In this document: positions 1 to 9,515 of the stretch, piece after piece
Numbering within the stretch: the first letter of the stretch is position 1
How the letters are laid out: the number at the start of each line of letters is the position of its first letter
DNA from: HK-STAS-PATE-2 sp046350895
GTDB lineage: Bacteria; Patescibacteriota; Patescibacteriia; 2-12-FULL-60-25
Assembly: GCA_046350895.1 (NCBI GenBank)
Contig: JAXLZL010000002.1
Location: 1-64,000 of the forward strand
DNA length: 64,000 bases
Direction: 5' to 3'
The notes under the pieces: generated by a model
The model's database searches: none
Told to the model about the DNA's origin: nothing
The model's input: only the letters and a program-made list of their open reading frames with translations
Program-made: the position numbers and the translations under genes

Positions 1-55
1 CAAGGCCGGCAAAACCGAGAATCAAGAGCAGCAAAAACAATCTGCGAAACATCAT
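1..55 (-). CDS. N-terminus of a secreted or membrane protein (partial)
   Basis: Only the first 18 or so codons are in the window; the gene runs off the left edge. Reading the minus strand from 55 gives two Met codons, then FRRLFLLLLILGFAGL, a short basic start followed by a hydrophobic stretch typical of a signal peptide or first membrane helix. It lies 11 bases downstream of the PAP2 phosphatase stop, so it is probably the next gene in the nth-PAP2 operon. Nothing can be said about its function. Confidence 0.5.
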   Translation of the reverse strand, partial: MMFRRLFLLLLILGFAGL

Positions 56-66
56 AGTATAGGGTC

Positions 67-615
67 TTATTTTTTATTGGCCAAACGTTCTTTTTTACCG
101 CGGTATTTTAACGCAAATATATGGACAGCGATCGAAACCGAAGCGCCGATCACGGCGCCAATCACCACATCGCTCGGGTAATGGACACCGACTGCCACAC
201 GTCCCACCGAAATCAAAACGGCGACAATAAAGACACCGGGCGCAAACCTTGGATACACCAAGGCCAACGAAGCCGCCAAGGCAAAAGACGTCGCCGCATG
301 CCCTGAGGGCAAGCTATAGGCCGTCAACGGCGGATTAATGAGCGGCGTCACCAAATCAGGAAAAGCACGAAAAGGGCGCGTACGCTCAAACCAATGGCTA
401 ATAACGTAGACGATACCAAAGGCTGACAGGGCCGAAGCCGAGGCCTCATAACAACCGCGACGCAATGCCCCGCCACGGTCTACCGAAAAATACAAAATGA
501 AGCCGGCAAAAGCGTACATGAGCCATTGGGCACAAAACGCGGCCAGGGCAGTGCCGCCGGGCACCGCCATCACCAACGACTGCAAGGCAATGACTAACTG
601 TAAGTCGATCGTCAT
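67..615 (-). CDS. PAP2-superfamily phosphatase
   Basis: Integral membrane phosphatase of the PAP2 family (182 aa), whose members dephosphorylate lipid phosphates such as undecaprenyl pyrophosphate or phosphatidic acid; the substrate cannot be told here. The motifs are visible in order: ERTRP (motif 1), PSGHA (motif 2, with the catalytic-loop His) and GRVAVGVHYPSD (motif 3, with the nucleophilic His). Several hydrophobic segments surround them. I start at the ATG at 615 rather than an upstream ATG because it makes an ATGA overlap with the nth stop codon, suggesting translational coupling. Undecaprenyl phosphate recycling is the most likely role, by inference only. Confidence 0.85.
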   Translation of the reverse strand: MTIDLQLVIALQSLVMAVPGGTALAAFCAQWLMYAFAGFILYFSVDRGGALRRGCYEASASALSAFGIVYVISHWFERTRPFRAFPDLVTPLINPPLTAYSLPSGHAATSFALAASLALVYPRFAPGVFIVAVLISVGRVAVGVHYPSDVVIGAVIGASVSIAVHIFALKYRGKKERLANKK

Positions 616-1262
616 GTTTTCAGTGTACTCGACGATGGCGCCTTTGTCTTGTTGGCAAAAGCGCAACGATCGCGCACTGGACAAACATAACAAAGCGGCT
701 TGCCCGGCTTGCAAAACTCGCGGCCAAACGGCACGAAGGCACGGTTGATCGAGATCCAGAGGTTTTCAGGCACGGTTCGGCGCAATTCTTTTTCGACGGC
801 GAAGGCATCTTTGCCTTTAGCCCAACCCAAGCGCTTGGCAATGCGAAATACATGGGTATCTACCGCGATCGCCGGGATATTGAATGCATAGGCCAAAACG
901 CAACTGGCCGTTTTGCGGCCAACGCCCGGCAAAGCGATGAGCTCGTCCATGGTTTTTGGCACCTTGCCACCATGTTTGGCAATGAGAATCCGCGAGAGCT
1001 CTTTAATGGCTTTGGCTTTTTGGCGGTAGAGACCTATGGTTGATAGGGCCTTGGCGATGTCGCGCACATCCGCCTCAGCGAAGTTTTGCAGCTTAGGAAA
1101 CTTCTTGCGCAAACCCGGATACAGCTTAAGCACTTGCACGTCGGTCGTGCGCGCTGAAAGGAGGGTGGCAATGAGCGTGTCCTCGGCATTGCCAAAATCG
1201 ATCATCGCGGGGTCGGTATAGCGCTTGGACAAGGCCTTTAGGACGGCGGCATAGTCTTTCAT
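612..1262 (-). CDS. nth: Endonuclease III (DNA glycosylase/AP lyase)
   Basis: Base-excision repair enzyme that removes oxidised pyrimidines and cuts the abasic site (216 aa). The helix-hairpin-helix LPGVGRKTA carries the catalytic Lys, and VDTHVFRIAKRL carries the catalytic Asp. The C-terminal 4Fe-4S cluster motif C-x6-C-x2-C-x5-C is complete (CKPGKPLCYVCPVRDRC). The start at MKDYAAVL (1262) matches the family length; an alternative ATG lies at 1289. There is no SD, as is usual for this window's housekeeping genes. It overlaps the PAP2 gene by 4 bases and follows a terminator that closes the MFS gene upstream. Confidence 0.93.
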   Translation of the reverse strand: MKDYAAVLKALSKRYTDPAMIDFGNAEDTLIATLLSARTTDVQVLKLYPGLRKKFPKLQNFAEADVRDIAKALSTIGLYRQKAKAIKELSRILIAKHGGKVPKTMDELIALPGVGRKTASCVLAYAFNIPAIAVDTHVFRIAKRLGWAKGKDAFAVEKELRRTVPENLWISINRAFVPFGREFCKPGKPLCYVCPVRDRCAFANKTKAPSSSTLKT

Positions 1263-1300
1263 GTAAGGATTATCACGAGAGGGCGACATTTCGTCCAATA

Positions 1301-1328
1301 GAAAAACCCTGCACCGAACGGTGCAGGG
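1301..1328 (-). terminator. Rho-independent terminator after the MFS remnant
   Basis: Minus-strand hairpin with a perfect 9-bp stem (CCCTGCACC / GGTGCAGGG, loop GTTC) followed by TTTTTC. It separates the MFS/gpmI unit from nth. Confidence 0.85.
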
Positions 1329-1332
1329 CCAG

Positions 1333-2483
1333 TCACCATGAAGGGCGAATCTTGCGATAACGCAGGTAAAATACCGTTGAAGCAAACATGAGCAAGGCGC
1401 CAGCGGGCAACCAGGTCACATAGATGGCGCCGAGGGCCGTCGCAGCGGCCTTTGCAGGCGATACTGTAAAACTCCAGCACCACCATCATGCCAACCTGGC
1501 TCGCCAGCGAGATCCACGATACGCTGCAGCGCGCACCCCGGCGGGCACCGAAGCCTGAACCGGGCGTGGTCACGCGCGACTTGAAAGAACGATCGCGACA
1601 TCTGCAATACCACGAGCATCACGAGCCACCATATTACGTCTGGTGAGCGAAGCCATGACCATGGCGCCGCCACGGCAAACGAGATGACCATGGCGAAGTG
1701 GCGCATGGTATTGCGGCAGCGAACGATAGGCCACCGAACCAACCATGAGATCAGTTTGCATGGCGAACCAGACCCAATAACCGTCCATGTGCCACCTGGA
1801 TTCGCGCAAGGCCGGAGACCACAGGTTGCGATCACCGAGACCAAGGCAAAGAGCGACATCCACCGTAATCCAGCGGCAGTATGTACTGTACGGCCGCTTG
1901 GCGGCCTCGGTGAAAGAGCGCCATATCCAACTCTGGTGGGGGCGGGCGGTTGGCGTGTCTGGCGGCCAGAACGCGAGCATGATGAGCGCCACGAATGAAC
2001 AGAATGCCGACACATAAAAACACGACCGCCCACTGGCTTTTGACCCAGGCCGAAAACATCGGAGCCAGAATCGCCGCGCCTTAGCCGGAAGTCGCATCGG
2101 CAAGCGCGGCGCGCCGCCGATGGCGACCTCGGCTGTCAGCTGGCTCATGAGCCATGACTGCCTGGCACCGCTTACGGCAAAACGACGCCGTCAACGCCAC
2201 GCCGGCCATGATCTGGCCACGCGCATTGCCATGGCAAAGACCGTGATCCCGGCGATATAGATAAGTTGGCCCAAGTGACGGCCGATTTGCAGCCGTACTT
2301 ATCGGCATACATGCCTGTTGGCATTGATGCAGGCGATCAAGACATTGCACGCAAGACCAAGAAGCGCCACTTCAGACAATGAAAATCCGATGCGCGCAAA
2401 AAGGGTACGTACTCACCCACGATGGCCGAGATGGCCAACGAGGTGATGCGCGAAAAGGCGACATACTTACGAATCGCACCCAT
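1333..2483 (-). pseudogene. MFS transporter, multiply frameshifted
   Basis: Pieces of a major facilitator transporter can be read, but only by changing frame repeatedly. The start is MGAIRKYVAFSRIT at 2483. A frame change then leads into FSLSEVALLGLACNVLIA and another into MYADKYGCKSAVTWANL, which resembles the loop between helices 2 and 3 of MFS proteins. Hydrophobic pieces follow in different frames, and the C-terminal helix FASTVFYLRYRKIRPSW ends at 1333. At least five or six frame changes are needed. The gene either has decayed or the sequence here is poor; the adjacent gpmI has the same problem, which favours sequencing indels. Family assignment rests on segment style and is moderate. 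Confidence 0.6.
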
Positions 2484-2516
2484 GCGCCCTCCAATGTGCA
2501 AGGCGCCGCTACCCTA

Positions 2517-4075
2517 CTATACGAGCGGCTGGCCTGTCATGTCTTTTGGTTGTTCGATGCCAAGCAATTTAAGGACGGTAGGCGCCACATCAGCCAACAT
2601 GCCAACCGGCGGATTCAATGAGAGATCACCGCCGATCACGTCGCCGCTTGGTGCGCGCAACCCTTCAAGCGCTTTGGCAACAATCAAGCATGGTACCGGA
2701 TTCGTTGAGTGCTCTTTGTCCATGCCGCCCGTGATGAGATTTTTTACTTCTTCGGCATTGCCGTGGTCGGCCGTGATCACCAAGGCGCCGTTTACGGCGA
2801 GTACGGCATCAGCAATCATGCCGATCGCCTTGTCGACCGCCTCACAAGCTTTGACCGTTGCTTCAAGATTGCCGGTATGGCCGACCAGGCCGCTGGCAAA
2901 ATTCAACACGATAAAATCATAGGTACCGGCCGCCAATTCTTTGACCACGCGTTCAGCGATGGCAAATGCCGACATCTCAGGCACCTCATCATAACTCGAG
3001 ACGCGAGGCGAAGGGATGATGACGCGGTCTTCACCGGTAAATGCGTCTTCTTTCATGCCATTCAAGAAAAAAGTGACGTGGGCGTACTTTTCTGTCTCGG
3101 CGATATGCAGTTGCTTCATGCCGGCATCGGCAATGGTTCAAGGCCAAGGTCGTCTCGACGAGCTGCGGAGGAAAGGCGACCTCAAGCGGCAAGCCTTTTC
3201 AAACTCCGTCATGGTGACAAAAACGAGATTCTTCAGGATACGCGTGTTCAAAGCCCGTGAAGCCCGGCAAGACAAACGCTTTGGCAAAGGCGCGAACGGT
3301 CAGGGCGAAAATTGAAAAAGATCACGGTATCGCCTTTCTGTACGGTGGCAAATCACTTTTTCTTTCAGGTTGCACAAATTGTTCATCGTCAAACACATTG
3401 CCGTGCATACGATGCATCCAAAGCATCTCCTACGAATTTGCGGTTGGGCCTTTGCCTTCGATTACCAGGATAGCGCGGTAAGCGAGTTCGATGCGCCCAG
3501 CGATTGTCGCGGTCCATTGCATAATAACGTCCGGCCAAGGTCGCAATCTTGCTGACGCCAAACTGTGCGATGTTCGATCTGGTTGCCCGTAAATCCAGGC
3601 GCGGAGTTGTACTGGGCATCGCGTCCGGTCCAGCAAAAAGGCATGGATGGCGACATTGCTTTTTCTGTTGGCAAAAACGCAACAAGGCAAAGAGATGCTC
3701 AGACGAATGCACGCCGCCGGCCGATACCAAGCCCATGAGGTGCAAGGTACCGCCCGTGGCACGAACTGCTGCAGCCGCCTTGCGTAAAGCGGCATTCGTG
3801 AAAAAGTCCCCCGACTCGATCGAGAGATTGATGCGCGGCAAACTCTGATAAAAGATGCGGCCAGCCCCAATCGTCAGGTGACCCACCTCAGAATTGCCCA
3901 TTTCGCCCCAAGAAAGGCCGACGGCGCCACCCGAGCCATGAACCGTCATGGCAGGATAACTCTCAACCAAGCGGCGAAAAACCGGCATTTTGGCATCCGC
4001 AATGGCATTGCCCTCGGCCGGAGGGGCTATCCCAAACCCATCTAAAATCGCTAAAACTACAGGTTTTATGACCAT
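2517..4075 (-). pseudogene. gpmI: Phosphoglycerate mutase (cofactor-independent), frameshifted
   Basis: Glycolytic enzyme interconverting 3- and 2-phosphoglycerate. The N-terminal third is intact from MVIKPVVLAILDGFG (metal-binding Asp) through LSWGEMGNSEVGH, which contains the catalytic Ser region, to HLFALLRFCQQ. Between about 3120 and 3700 the reading jumps frames several times: HAFL, then GRDAQYNSAPGF, then IATLAGRYYAMDRDNRW, then ELAYRA. The C-terminal third is open again (2517-3119), with ADHGNAE and DKEHSTNPVP metal sites. The NFANPDMVGHTGN motif reads NFASGLVGHTGN, losing the metal-ligand Asp. A functional enzyme cannot be made from the sequence as written. Because glycolysis enzymes are rarely dispensable, assembly indels are the simpler explanation. 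Confidence 0.85.
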
Positions 4076-4130
4076 GCCGGCATGATACTGCATTTGAGGC
4101 CGGCTGTCAGGTATTTTGCCTATCAAAATG

Positions 4131-4159
4131 TTGACAAAATCGTCAAAATATGCGATAAT
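4131..4159 (+). promoter_or_regulatory. Promoter of the 4245 gene, with TTGAC/GTCAA dyad
   Basis: TTGACA at 4131-4136, 17-bp spacer, GATAAT at 4154-4159. TTGAC and GTCAA (4142-4146) form an inverted repeat starting at the -35 box, a possible operator. Confidence 0.75.
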
Positions 4160-4244
4160 TAAGCGTTCCTGAGATTCAGGACCTTGCCGGCAAAAGCCGT
4201 CAAGCACGAACATTAACATGGCATAAGCCAGATAAGGAGGCCAC

Positions 4245-5435
4245 ATGGGCCTGCCCGATAGCCTGAAGAACAAGACCCCTGGATCGGCTCCGGCCATGGA
4301 TACGTTGTTCGGTAACGGAGGATTTATCCTCCCCGACCATCCCTCGTCGTCGGAGTCCGTCGATGACACCGTTCAGCCCGTCAACGAAGACGAGCTGGAG
4401 GTCATCGACGACACCGTCGACGGCGATGAAGCCGACGACGAAGACGAAGAGGAGGAAGATGACGAAGAGGAGGAAGAGATGGTGGTGGATTCTCCACCGC
4501 CACTCATGCCTACTCCCGTCATCGCTCCCGCGATCCCACTCGCCACCTCGCCCGGATTCGCCATCCCTACGGTGACTCCACCCCAACCGCCACAGATCGA
4601 ACTTCCGAAGCTCGAGCTCCCGCTCCCGCCTTCGCCCAGCCCCGAGGAGAAAACGATGGAGAAGATCGACTACCGAAAGCTCGCGAGCGAAGTCGACATG
4701 CAGGCTCTGGCGATCTTGACCGCGAACGAGATCATGAGTGATGGCAAGCACGTGCAAGCCATCACCGAGATCACGGCCCGCCACCTCGGCAAGGATCGCC
4801 GTATCTCGGCCCAGACCGAACCACCGTCGAAGCCGGCGGCAGCACCCGTCGCAACCGCGAAGGTCGTCGAGACCAAGGCTCCCGAACCCGAACGGCACTA
4901 CTACCCGGCTGGTAAGGAGCCGAAGGAGCGGTCCGACAACGGCAACGCCGAGAACTCGACGGAGCCGAAGAAGGATCGCGGAGGCATGTACTTCATGATC
5001 ACGGTCGCCTTCCTCGTTCTCGCCCTCATCGGCGGGTTCGTGTGGGCTGGTCGGTACCTCTACGACCGGTACCTATCGGACGACCACTCGTCACCAGCGA
5101 CGGCACCGAGCCGTCCCGACGGCAGCCATCGCGCCACCCCCGTGGCGCGCGCCAACAACGTCGACGCCAGCACGGTGTCGAGCTGCCAGTCGCAGCTCGA
5201 TCTCGCGCAGGCGCCGCTCAGCATGGAGGAGCGCAAGCGCCTCAACTGCGGCGTCGACGTCGTCTGCGGAGTCGATCCCGACCACCCGGATGCCGGTACC
5301 TTGTCCGGCATCGACTTCGCCAACCGGCGAATCACGGTCAACGGCCAGACGTACTACGACATGCGCCCGCGGCCCGACGCCGACCTCGAAGCCGAACGCC
5401 GAGGCTGCACGGTCTACCACCAACCGAGCAACTGA
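4245..5435 (+). CDS. Acidic single-pass membrane protein, unknown function
   Basis: A 396-aa protein I do not recognise. Residues 45-85 are dominated by Asp and Glu, followed by a Pro-rich linker to about residue 130. A short predicted-helical segment (KIDYRKLASEVDM) follows, then a charged linker, one membrane helix near 248-268, and a C-terminal extracytoplasmic part with four Cys that could pair. A strong SD (AAGGAGG) sits 5 bases before the ATG, a canonical promoter lies 85 bases upstream, and a GC-rich terminator follows, so it is a one-gene unit. GC-rich codon use and the SD set it apart from the flanking gpmI and FecR genes. Transfer or a special regulon is inferred, not shown. Confidence 0.8.
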   Translation: MGLPDSLKNKTPGSAPAMDTLFGNGGFILPDHPSSSESVDDTVQPVNEDELEVIDDTVDGDEADDEDEEEEDDEEEEEMVVDSPPPLMPTPVIAPAIPLATSPGFAIPTVTPPQPPQIELPKLELPLPPSPSPEEKTMEKIDYRKLASEVDMQALAILTANEIMSDGKHVQAITEITARHLGKDRRISAQTEPPSKPAAAPVATAKVVETKAPEPERHYYPAGKEPKERSDNGNAENSTEPKKDRGGMYFMITVAFLVLALIGGFVWAGRYLYDRYLSDDHSSPATAPSRPDGSHRATPVARANNVDASTVSSCQSQLDLAQAPLSMEERKRLNCGVDVVCGVDPDHPDAGTLSGIDFANRRITVNGQTYYDMRPRPDADLEAERRGCTVYHQPSN

Positions 5436-5457
5436 AGGCCTTCGCTGCACAACGCTG

Positions 5458-5495
5458 AACCCCCACCTGACAAACTGTCGGGTGGGGGTTCTTAC
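5458..5495 (+). terminator. Terminator of the 4245 gene
   Basis: Long hairpin AACCCCCACC-t-GACA / TGTC-g-GGTGGGGGTT with a 3-base loop, followed by CTTACGTTCTT. It also lies 15 bases beyond the FecR gene stop and could act for both strands. Confidence 0.8.
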
Positions 5496-5510
5496 GTTCT
5501 TCTGATTTTT

Positions 5511-7559
5511 TTAAGGGATGAAGTTGGTATAACCGCGACGACCGCCTCCGGCTGAACCGGATGCCGGGTCAGGATTCACCGTAATCGTGATCGAACCGGA
5601 TTTAGTGATGCCGCGATCGGTCACCGTGGCCGTAATCACCACGCTCGAGGTCTGCGCCGGGCAGAAGACCAAGATCTTGCCATCGGTGGCATAACCAAGC
5701 TTGCCGTCACTCGTCCCATATGAGGCCATAATGGTGATGTCTTTTTGTGAACCGTCACCGTAGGTGCCCATGACTTTAATCGGGATGGATGAACCGCAGC
5801 CCACCGTGGTCGGACTCGTGGTCACGATGGCGACTGATACGAGTGCGCTCGGATCAACCTTAACTGGTTCAGTAACCAAAACTTCTGCCACGGCCGTGCG
5901 CACACCTTGAGGATCGGTAAATGTGCCATTGATCTTTGCTGTGCCAGCAAATGATGCCGAAAAGACATTGGATGCCATGGTGCCGAGAGCACCCGTTACC
6001 AGAGAGAAGCGCACCGAGGTCGTAATGTCATCAACACCGCCATCAGCGCGCACGCCGTAAGCGCGCACGATCGAACGGCCACCGACCGTGATAGCAGAAG
6101 GCGTTGGCACCAACTCAAGACGTTGGTACACGCGCGTGGTTGGCACCTGCTGGGTCGTGGTGGCATCCGTTGGCGGTTTAATGACCGGTGGCTTGGTACC
6201 AGGGATACCCGGGATCTCAGGTGCTTCGACTGTGCTCGTTGGAGTGATGGTCGGCTCCGTAGGTGCCGTTGGGACAATAGCCGTTTTCAAATCGAACCAA
6301 CGCTCGAGACGACGGCGCAAGGCGGCTGTCTTTTTTGAAAGCTTCGCCCGATCCTGCTCAGTAAGTTTTTTTGCTGCTTCATCGATACGGTCGATGCGCG
6401 TCAACAAGCTCGCGATGGTAATCGAAGCATCGCGGCGGTTGTCGGCCATATAAAGCAGCTCATCAATGTCTTCATCGATGTCGAGCGCTTCGCGGTACAA
6501 ACGGTCCAAATCAACCTTGGCCATGGCGAGGCGGTGTTCGCGCATCTTCTTCAGCAATCCGCGCGAAGGGGCGCGGACGCCAAAGGCTTTTGGCCCGTCG
6601 AGGTCAGTGCGGTTCATGAAGCTCTGCAATGCATTCAACTCGCGCTGCACCTCTCGGCTGTCACCGGCATTACCCATGCGGTCTTGCATGAGGGCAAGGG
6701 CCTTGTCGGCTTGGTCAGGGTCAGCAATCGAGAGCGCCATGGCGCGGCGAGCATATCCTGAAGCTAAGGCTTTGCGGTCTTTACCTGCCAACAACAAACG
6801 CATGCGCTCGCCTAAGCGCACCATGCCTTGCGGCGCTTTGCGAATGCGGTCAGAACGTTTTGCTTCGCGCTTGGCGACCCAGTCGGCATAGCGTTGGTCA
6901 AAGCGATAGTCTTTTTCTTGTTCTTGTTTGCGCCAAGCATTGCCTTCGGACGAATCCATCACAATGGTTGAGGTGCCATTACCGATCATCGCGCTCTGCA
7001 AATCGGCAATCATGGTGTCATTGCCATCACCGCGGTCAACCGATACCACCGAATCATCAACAACAACATTTGCGCCGTCCGCATTCAATTCAACGCCATA
7101 GGTCGTACCGCGCACGGTAGCCACCACGTCGCCCGCTTTGACCTGCATCGGCTTATCAAGATCAAGAACCTTCACCATGCGGCTCCAGATACGGCCGGCC
7201 GTCAGTTTAAGCGAAATCGCCGAAGGCTCATCAGCAGTAAAGTCCGGAGCGCTGTCGATCATGATTTCAGAGCCATCCTCAAGACGTGAGACGCCTTGGT
7301 CACCCCAAATAATTTCAACAACGCCACCCTTGGCAGCACGCACCGTGTCACCGGCACCTACGGTCGTCGACGTCCCATTCACGGTCTGAAAGGCATCGGC
7401 ACCGGCTTTTTTCAGCTCGGCCGAGCCTTCGAGAACTTCAATATGCGCCGAAAGCGGGGTGACTTCATCGACCATGCCGAGACTCCAGGCATAGCCCAAA
7501 ACACCGAACAGCAAAACCGCCAAAACCACCGCCACCGCAATAATCAAATGCTTTTTCAT
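5511..7559 (-). CDS. FecR-domain surface protein with Ig-like repeats
   Basis: Membrane-anchored extracellular protein of 682 aa. The N-terminus (MKKHL then about 22 hydrophobic residues) is an uncleaved anchor or signal. Residues 40-160 match the FecR style: VGAGDTVRAAKGGVVEI, then DGSEIMID, then VVATVRGTTYGVE. A charged helical middle region (about 200-430) is followed by a Pro/Thr linker (PEIPGIPGTKPP) and two beta-rich Ig-like modules (about 480-670) of the bacterial Ig type. The C-terminus is Gly-rich. FecR domains outside iron sensing are common in surface proteins, so a structural or adhesive role is more likely than signalling. I start at 7559 rather than 7574 because MKKH gives the better signal. 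Confidence 0.75.
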   Translation of the reverse strand: MKKHLIIAVAVVLAVLLFGVLGYAWSLGMVDEVTPLSAHIEVLEGSAELKKAGADAFQTVNGTSTTVGAGDTVRAAKGGVVEIIWGDQGVSRLEDGSEIMIDSAPDFTADEPSAISLKLTAGRIWSRMVKVLDLDKPMQVKAGDVVATVRGTTYGVELNADGANVVVDDSVVSVDRGDGNDTMIADLQSAMIGNGTSTIVMDSSEGNAWRKQEQEKDYRFDQRYADWVAKREAKRSDRIRKAPQGMVRLGERMRLLLAGKDRKALASGYARRAMALSIADPDQADKALALMQDRMGNAGDSREVQRELNALQSFMNRTDLDGPKAFGVRAPSRGLLKKMREHRLAMAKVDLDRLYREALDIDEDIDELLYMADNRRDASITIASLLTRIDRIDEAAKKLTEQDRAKLSKKTAALRRRLERWFDLKTAIVPTAPTEPTITPTSTVEAPEIPGIPGTKPPVIKPPTDATTTQQVPTTRVYQRLELVPTPSAITVGGRSIVRAYGVRADGGVDDITTSVRFSLVTGALGTMASNVFSASFAGTAKINGTFTDPQGVRTAVAEVLVTEPVKVDPSALVSVAIVTTSPTTVGCGSSIPIKVMGTYGDGSQKDITIMASYGTSDGKLGYATDGKILVFCPAQTSSVVITATVTDRGITKSGSITITVNPDPASGSAGGGRRGYTNFIP

Positions 7560-7587
7560 AATCACCAAGAGCATAACACCGACTGCT

Positions 7588-7622
7588 CAAAAACAAAAAC
7601 ACTCGGCTCATCACCGCGTGTT
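7588..7622 (-). terminator. Terminator after tRNA-Pro(CGG)
   Basis: Minus-strand hairpin AACAC-gc-GG / CC-ga-GTGTT followed by TTTTGTTTTTG, directly after the CCA end of the tRNA. Confidence 0.65.
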
Positions 7623-7626
7623 TTTA

Positions 7627-7703
7627 TGGTCGGGCCAGAGGGACTTGAACCCTCGACCTCGTCGTCCCGAACGACGCGCGCTAGCCAACTGCGCTATGGC
7701 CCG
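7627..7703 (-). tRNA. tRNA-Pro (anticodon CGG)
   Basis: Cloverleaf with acceptor CGGGCCA / TGGCCCG, anticodon loop TTCGGGA (CGG, reads proline codon CCG), T-loop GTTCAAGTC, discriminator A, and an encoded CCA end. The upstream 189-aa gene ends next to its 5' end. Confidence 0.95.
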
Positions 7704-8273
7704 TCATGGCTTTGATGACCCCTTCTGTAAGATCTCACCGAACATCTTCACTTCCTCTTCTGAGAGCTCGGCGATAGCAATGGTGATTGACGCAGCCGTA
7801 TAGTCAATAACATGTCCCTGCTTCTTCGCCAAAGTGATGGCCGTGGCACGATGGTGGCCGTCAACACACATGATTTTGCCATTAGGGAGTTTTAGGCCGA
7901 TGAATTGCGTTTCAAACGGCAAAGCATCCATCATGTTTTGGATATTGGTATTCTGTAAAAATTCTTGTCGCTGAGTCTCGCTCTCAAATAACTGATCAAA
8001 GGTCGCTTCGAGCTTGTTCTCAACGCGGCTTTGCCAACCGGTATACGGCCCCAAAAGCATGGCAGGAACCTCATTCATCGGATCGGCAAAAGCATAGAGC
8101 TTCCAGGCGCGACTTGAAGCATTGAGCTGCTCAGCCGTATAGCGCCGCCACGACTCCCAATCAGACCAACCTTTTACCTCAGTAGCAACGCGAATCCAAC
8201 CGGGATTATTCGCTTCACGGTCACGCCATCCAGAAAAAACATCGTCCCAAGAAATATCGCGAAGAAAATTCAT
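7704..8273 (-). CDS. ParB/sulfiredoxin-fold-like hypothetical protein
   Basis: A 189-aa soluble protein. The segment CVDGHHRATAITLAKKQG resembles the ParB/Srx nucleotide-binding box (GxxRxxA with a preceding D-G-H-H), in which a small molecule or protein is bound or hydrolysed. The N-terminal half is rich in Trp and Arg and gives no recognisable motif. The stop codon lies immediately before the 5' end of tRNA-Pro, so gene and tRNA may share a transcript. The fold suggestion rests on one motif and a function cannot be named. Confidence 0.6.
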   Translation of the reverse strand: MNFLRDISWDDVFSGWRDREANNPGWIRVATEVKGWSDWESWRRYTAEQLNASSRAWKLYAFADPMNEVPAMLLGPYTGWQSRVENKLEATFDQLFESETQRQEFLQNTNIQNMMDALPFETQFIGLKLPNGKIMCVDGHHRATAITLAKKQGHVIDYTAASITIAIAELSEEEVKMFGEILQKGSSKP

Positions 8274-8283
8274 GTGGATTTAC

Positions 8284-9498
8284 TTAATGTTTGTGCCCAC
8301 GGTGCGCATCAGGCTGCTGAGCATCTTCGTTGGACATAAACCAGGCTGCAAGCAAGGCCGTGATCGGCACCGTAAAAATCAAACCGATGGTGCCGGCGAG
8401 CGAACGAATGACTTCGTCGACGACCGAATCAAAATTCACGAACTTCAACCATGAACCGCCAAATTGTTTATAGAGCAAAAGCGTCGAGAGCGAAGAACCG
8501 ACATAGGCATAGACAAGCGTATTGGCGAGCGCGCTCATATGGTCTTTGCCCACGATCATGCCCGAGGTGAAGAGCTGGGCCTTGGTGGCGCGCGGATTAT
8601 GGCGTTTTACTTCACTGATACCAGAGACAATCGAGACGGCAACGTCTTCAACCACACCGGCTGAAGCGATGATGATACCAGCAAACATGAGTCCGCGCGG
8701 ATTCAGCATTGGGTTTTTGTCGAAGAAAAGACGGTCGTCATCAGTGGCGAGGCCCGAGGCATGCGACCAGTCCGCAAAGACGATCGAGACGCCATAAGCC
8801 ACGAGAGCGCCGCCCATGGTGCCAATGGCGGTGATAATGGCTTTACGATTCCATCCTGAAGACAAACCTGTTGAAAGCAAGGTAAAGACGCCCGTAAGCA
8901 AGATCGCGACAGGCACCGGATTCATCCCCGACAAAAAGGCCGGGATCAGCACATAGCCGATAAGCGCGATCGAGATGGCGATTGAGAGCGCTGTTTTAAA
9001 ACCCTGCCAACCCGAGAGCACGATCAACATCACGACAAACAAAATGACCAACCAAATAAGCGCGGCGCGGCGGTCAAAGCCTTCGATGAACAACTGCCAG
9101 TCATCGCCGCTGCGCTGCATGAAAATCACCACCTTGTCACCCTGCTTCGGTTGAAGCGCATAAGGGTTTGAAGAAATGTCTGAAGAGATGTCTTTTGTTT
9201 GGCCTTTGAGCGGGCCAGACAAAAACTTCACTTGAAAAAGCGTCGTTTGCTCACCGCCGATCGAGGTCGGATTCAAAGCACGGCGCACGCCTTCAACCGA
9301 AGCGCGTTCGTATTGGCCAACTTGGTCGGCTGGGGCGGCATTTGCCGCCGCGGCACCGTCGACGCCTTCGCTACCAGACGAATTATCCGAGGTGCTTGTC
9401 GCCACCACCGGTGCCGGCGCTGTAGGGGCTGATTGGGCAAAAACCGGCAATGCCAAAAACTGTGCCGCCAATACCACCGCCAAAAAAAGTTTCTTCAT
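8284..9498 (-). CDS. YibE/F-family multipass membrane protein
   Basis: 404 aa with a signal peptide (MKKLFLAVVLAAQFLALPVFA), an Ala/Pro/Ser-rich linker, a short soluble domain (about 65-140: RALNPTSIGGEQTTLFQVKF, then GDKVVIFMQ), and then about seven membrane helices. The membrane part fits the YibE/F family: VEDVAVSIVSGISEVKRHNP, then MIVGKDHMSALANTLVYAYVGSSL. The C-terminus is His-rich (AHRGHKH). Family function is not established; a transport role has been suggested. It stands between the ParB-like gene and the TM0106 nuclease on the same strand with short gaps, so co-transcription is possible. Confidence 0.85.
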   Translation of the reverse strand: MKKLFLAVVLAAQFLALPVFAQSAPTAPAPVVATSTSDNSSGSEGVDGAAAANAAPADQVGQYERASVEGVRRALNPTSIGGEQTTLFQVKFLSGPLKGQTKDISSDISSNPYALQPKQGDKVVIFMQRSGDDWQLFIEGFDRRAALIWLVILFVVMLIVLSGWQGFKTALSIAISIALIGYVLIPAFLSGMNPVPVAILLTGVFTLLSTGLSSGWNRKAIITAIGTMGGALVAYGVSIVFADWSHASGLATDDDRLFFDKNPMLNPRGLMFAGIIIASAGVVEDVAVSIVSGISEVKRHNPRATKAQLFTSGMIVGKDHMSALANTLVYAYVGSSLSTLLLYKQFGGSWLKFVNFDSVVDEVIRSLAGTIGLIFTVPITALLAAWFMSNEDAQQPDAHRGHKH

Positions 9499-9515
9499 AA
9501 GAGATGTTCAGGTTA

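Noticed and set aside
1333..4075. Programmed frameshifting or alternative genetic code
   Set aside because: Many shifts of both directions in two unrelated genes fit indels or decay; other genes use TGA, TAA and TAG as ordinary stops.
4430..4500. Asp/Glu codon repeats as a microsatellite
   Set aside because: GAC/GAA/GAG codons are irregular and fit an acidic protein segment; no perfect repeat unit.
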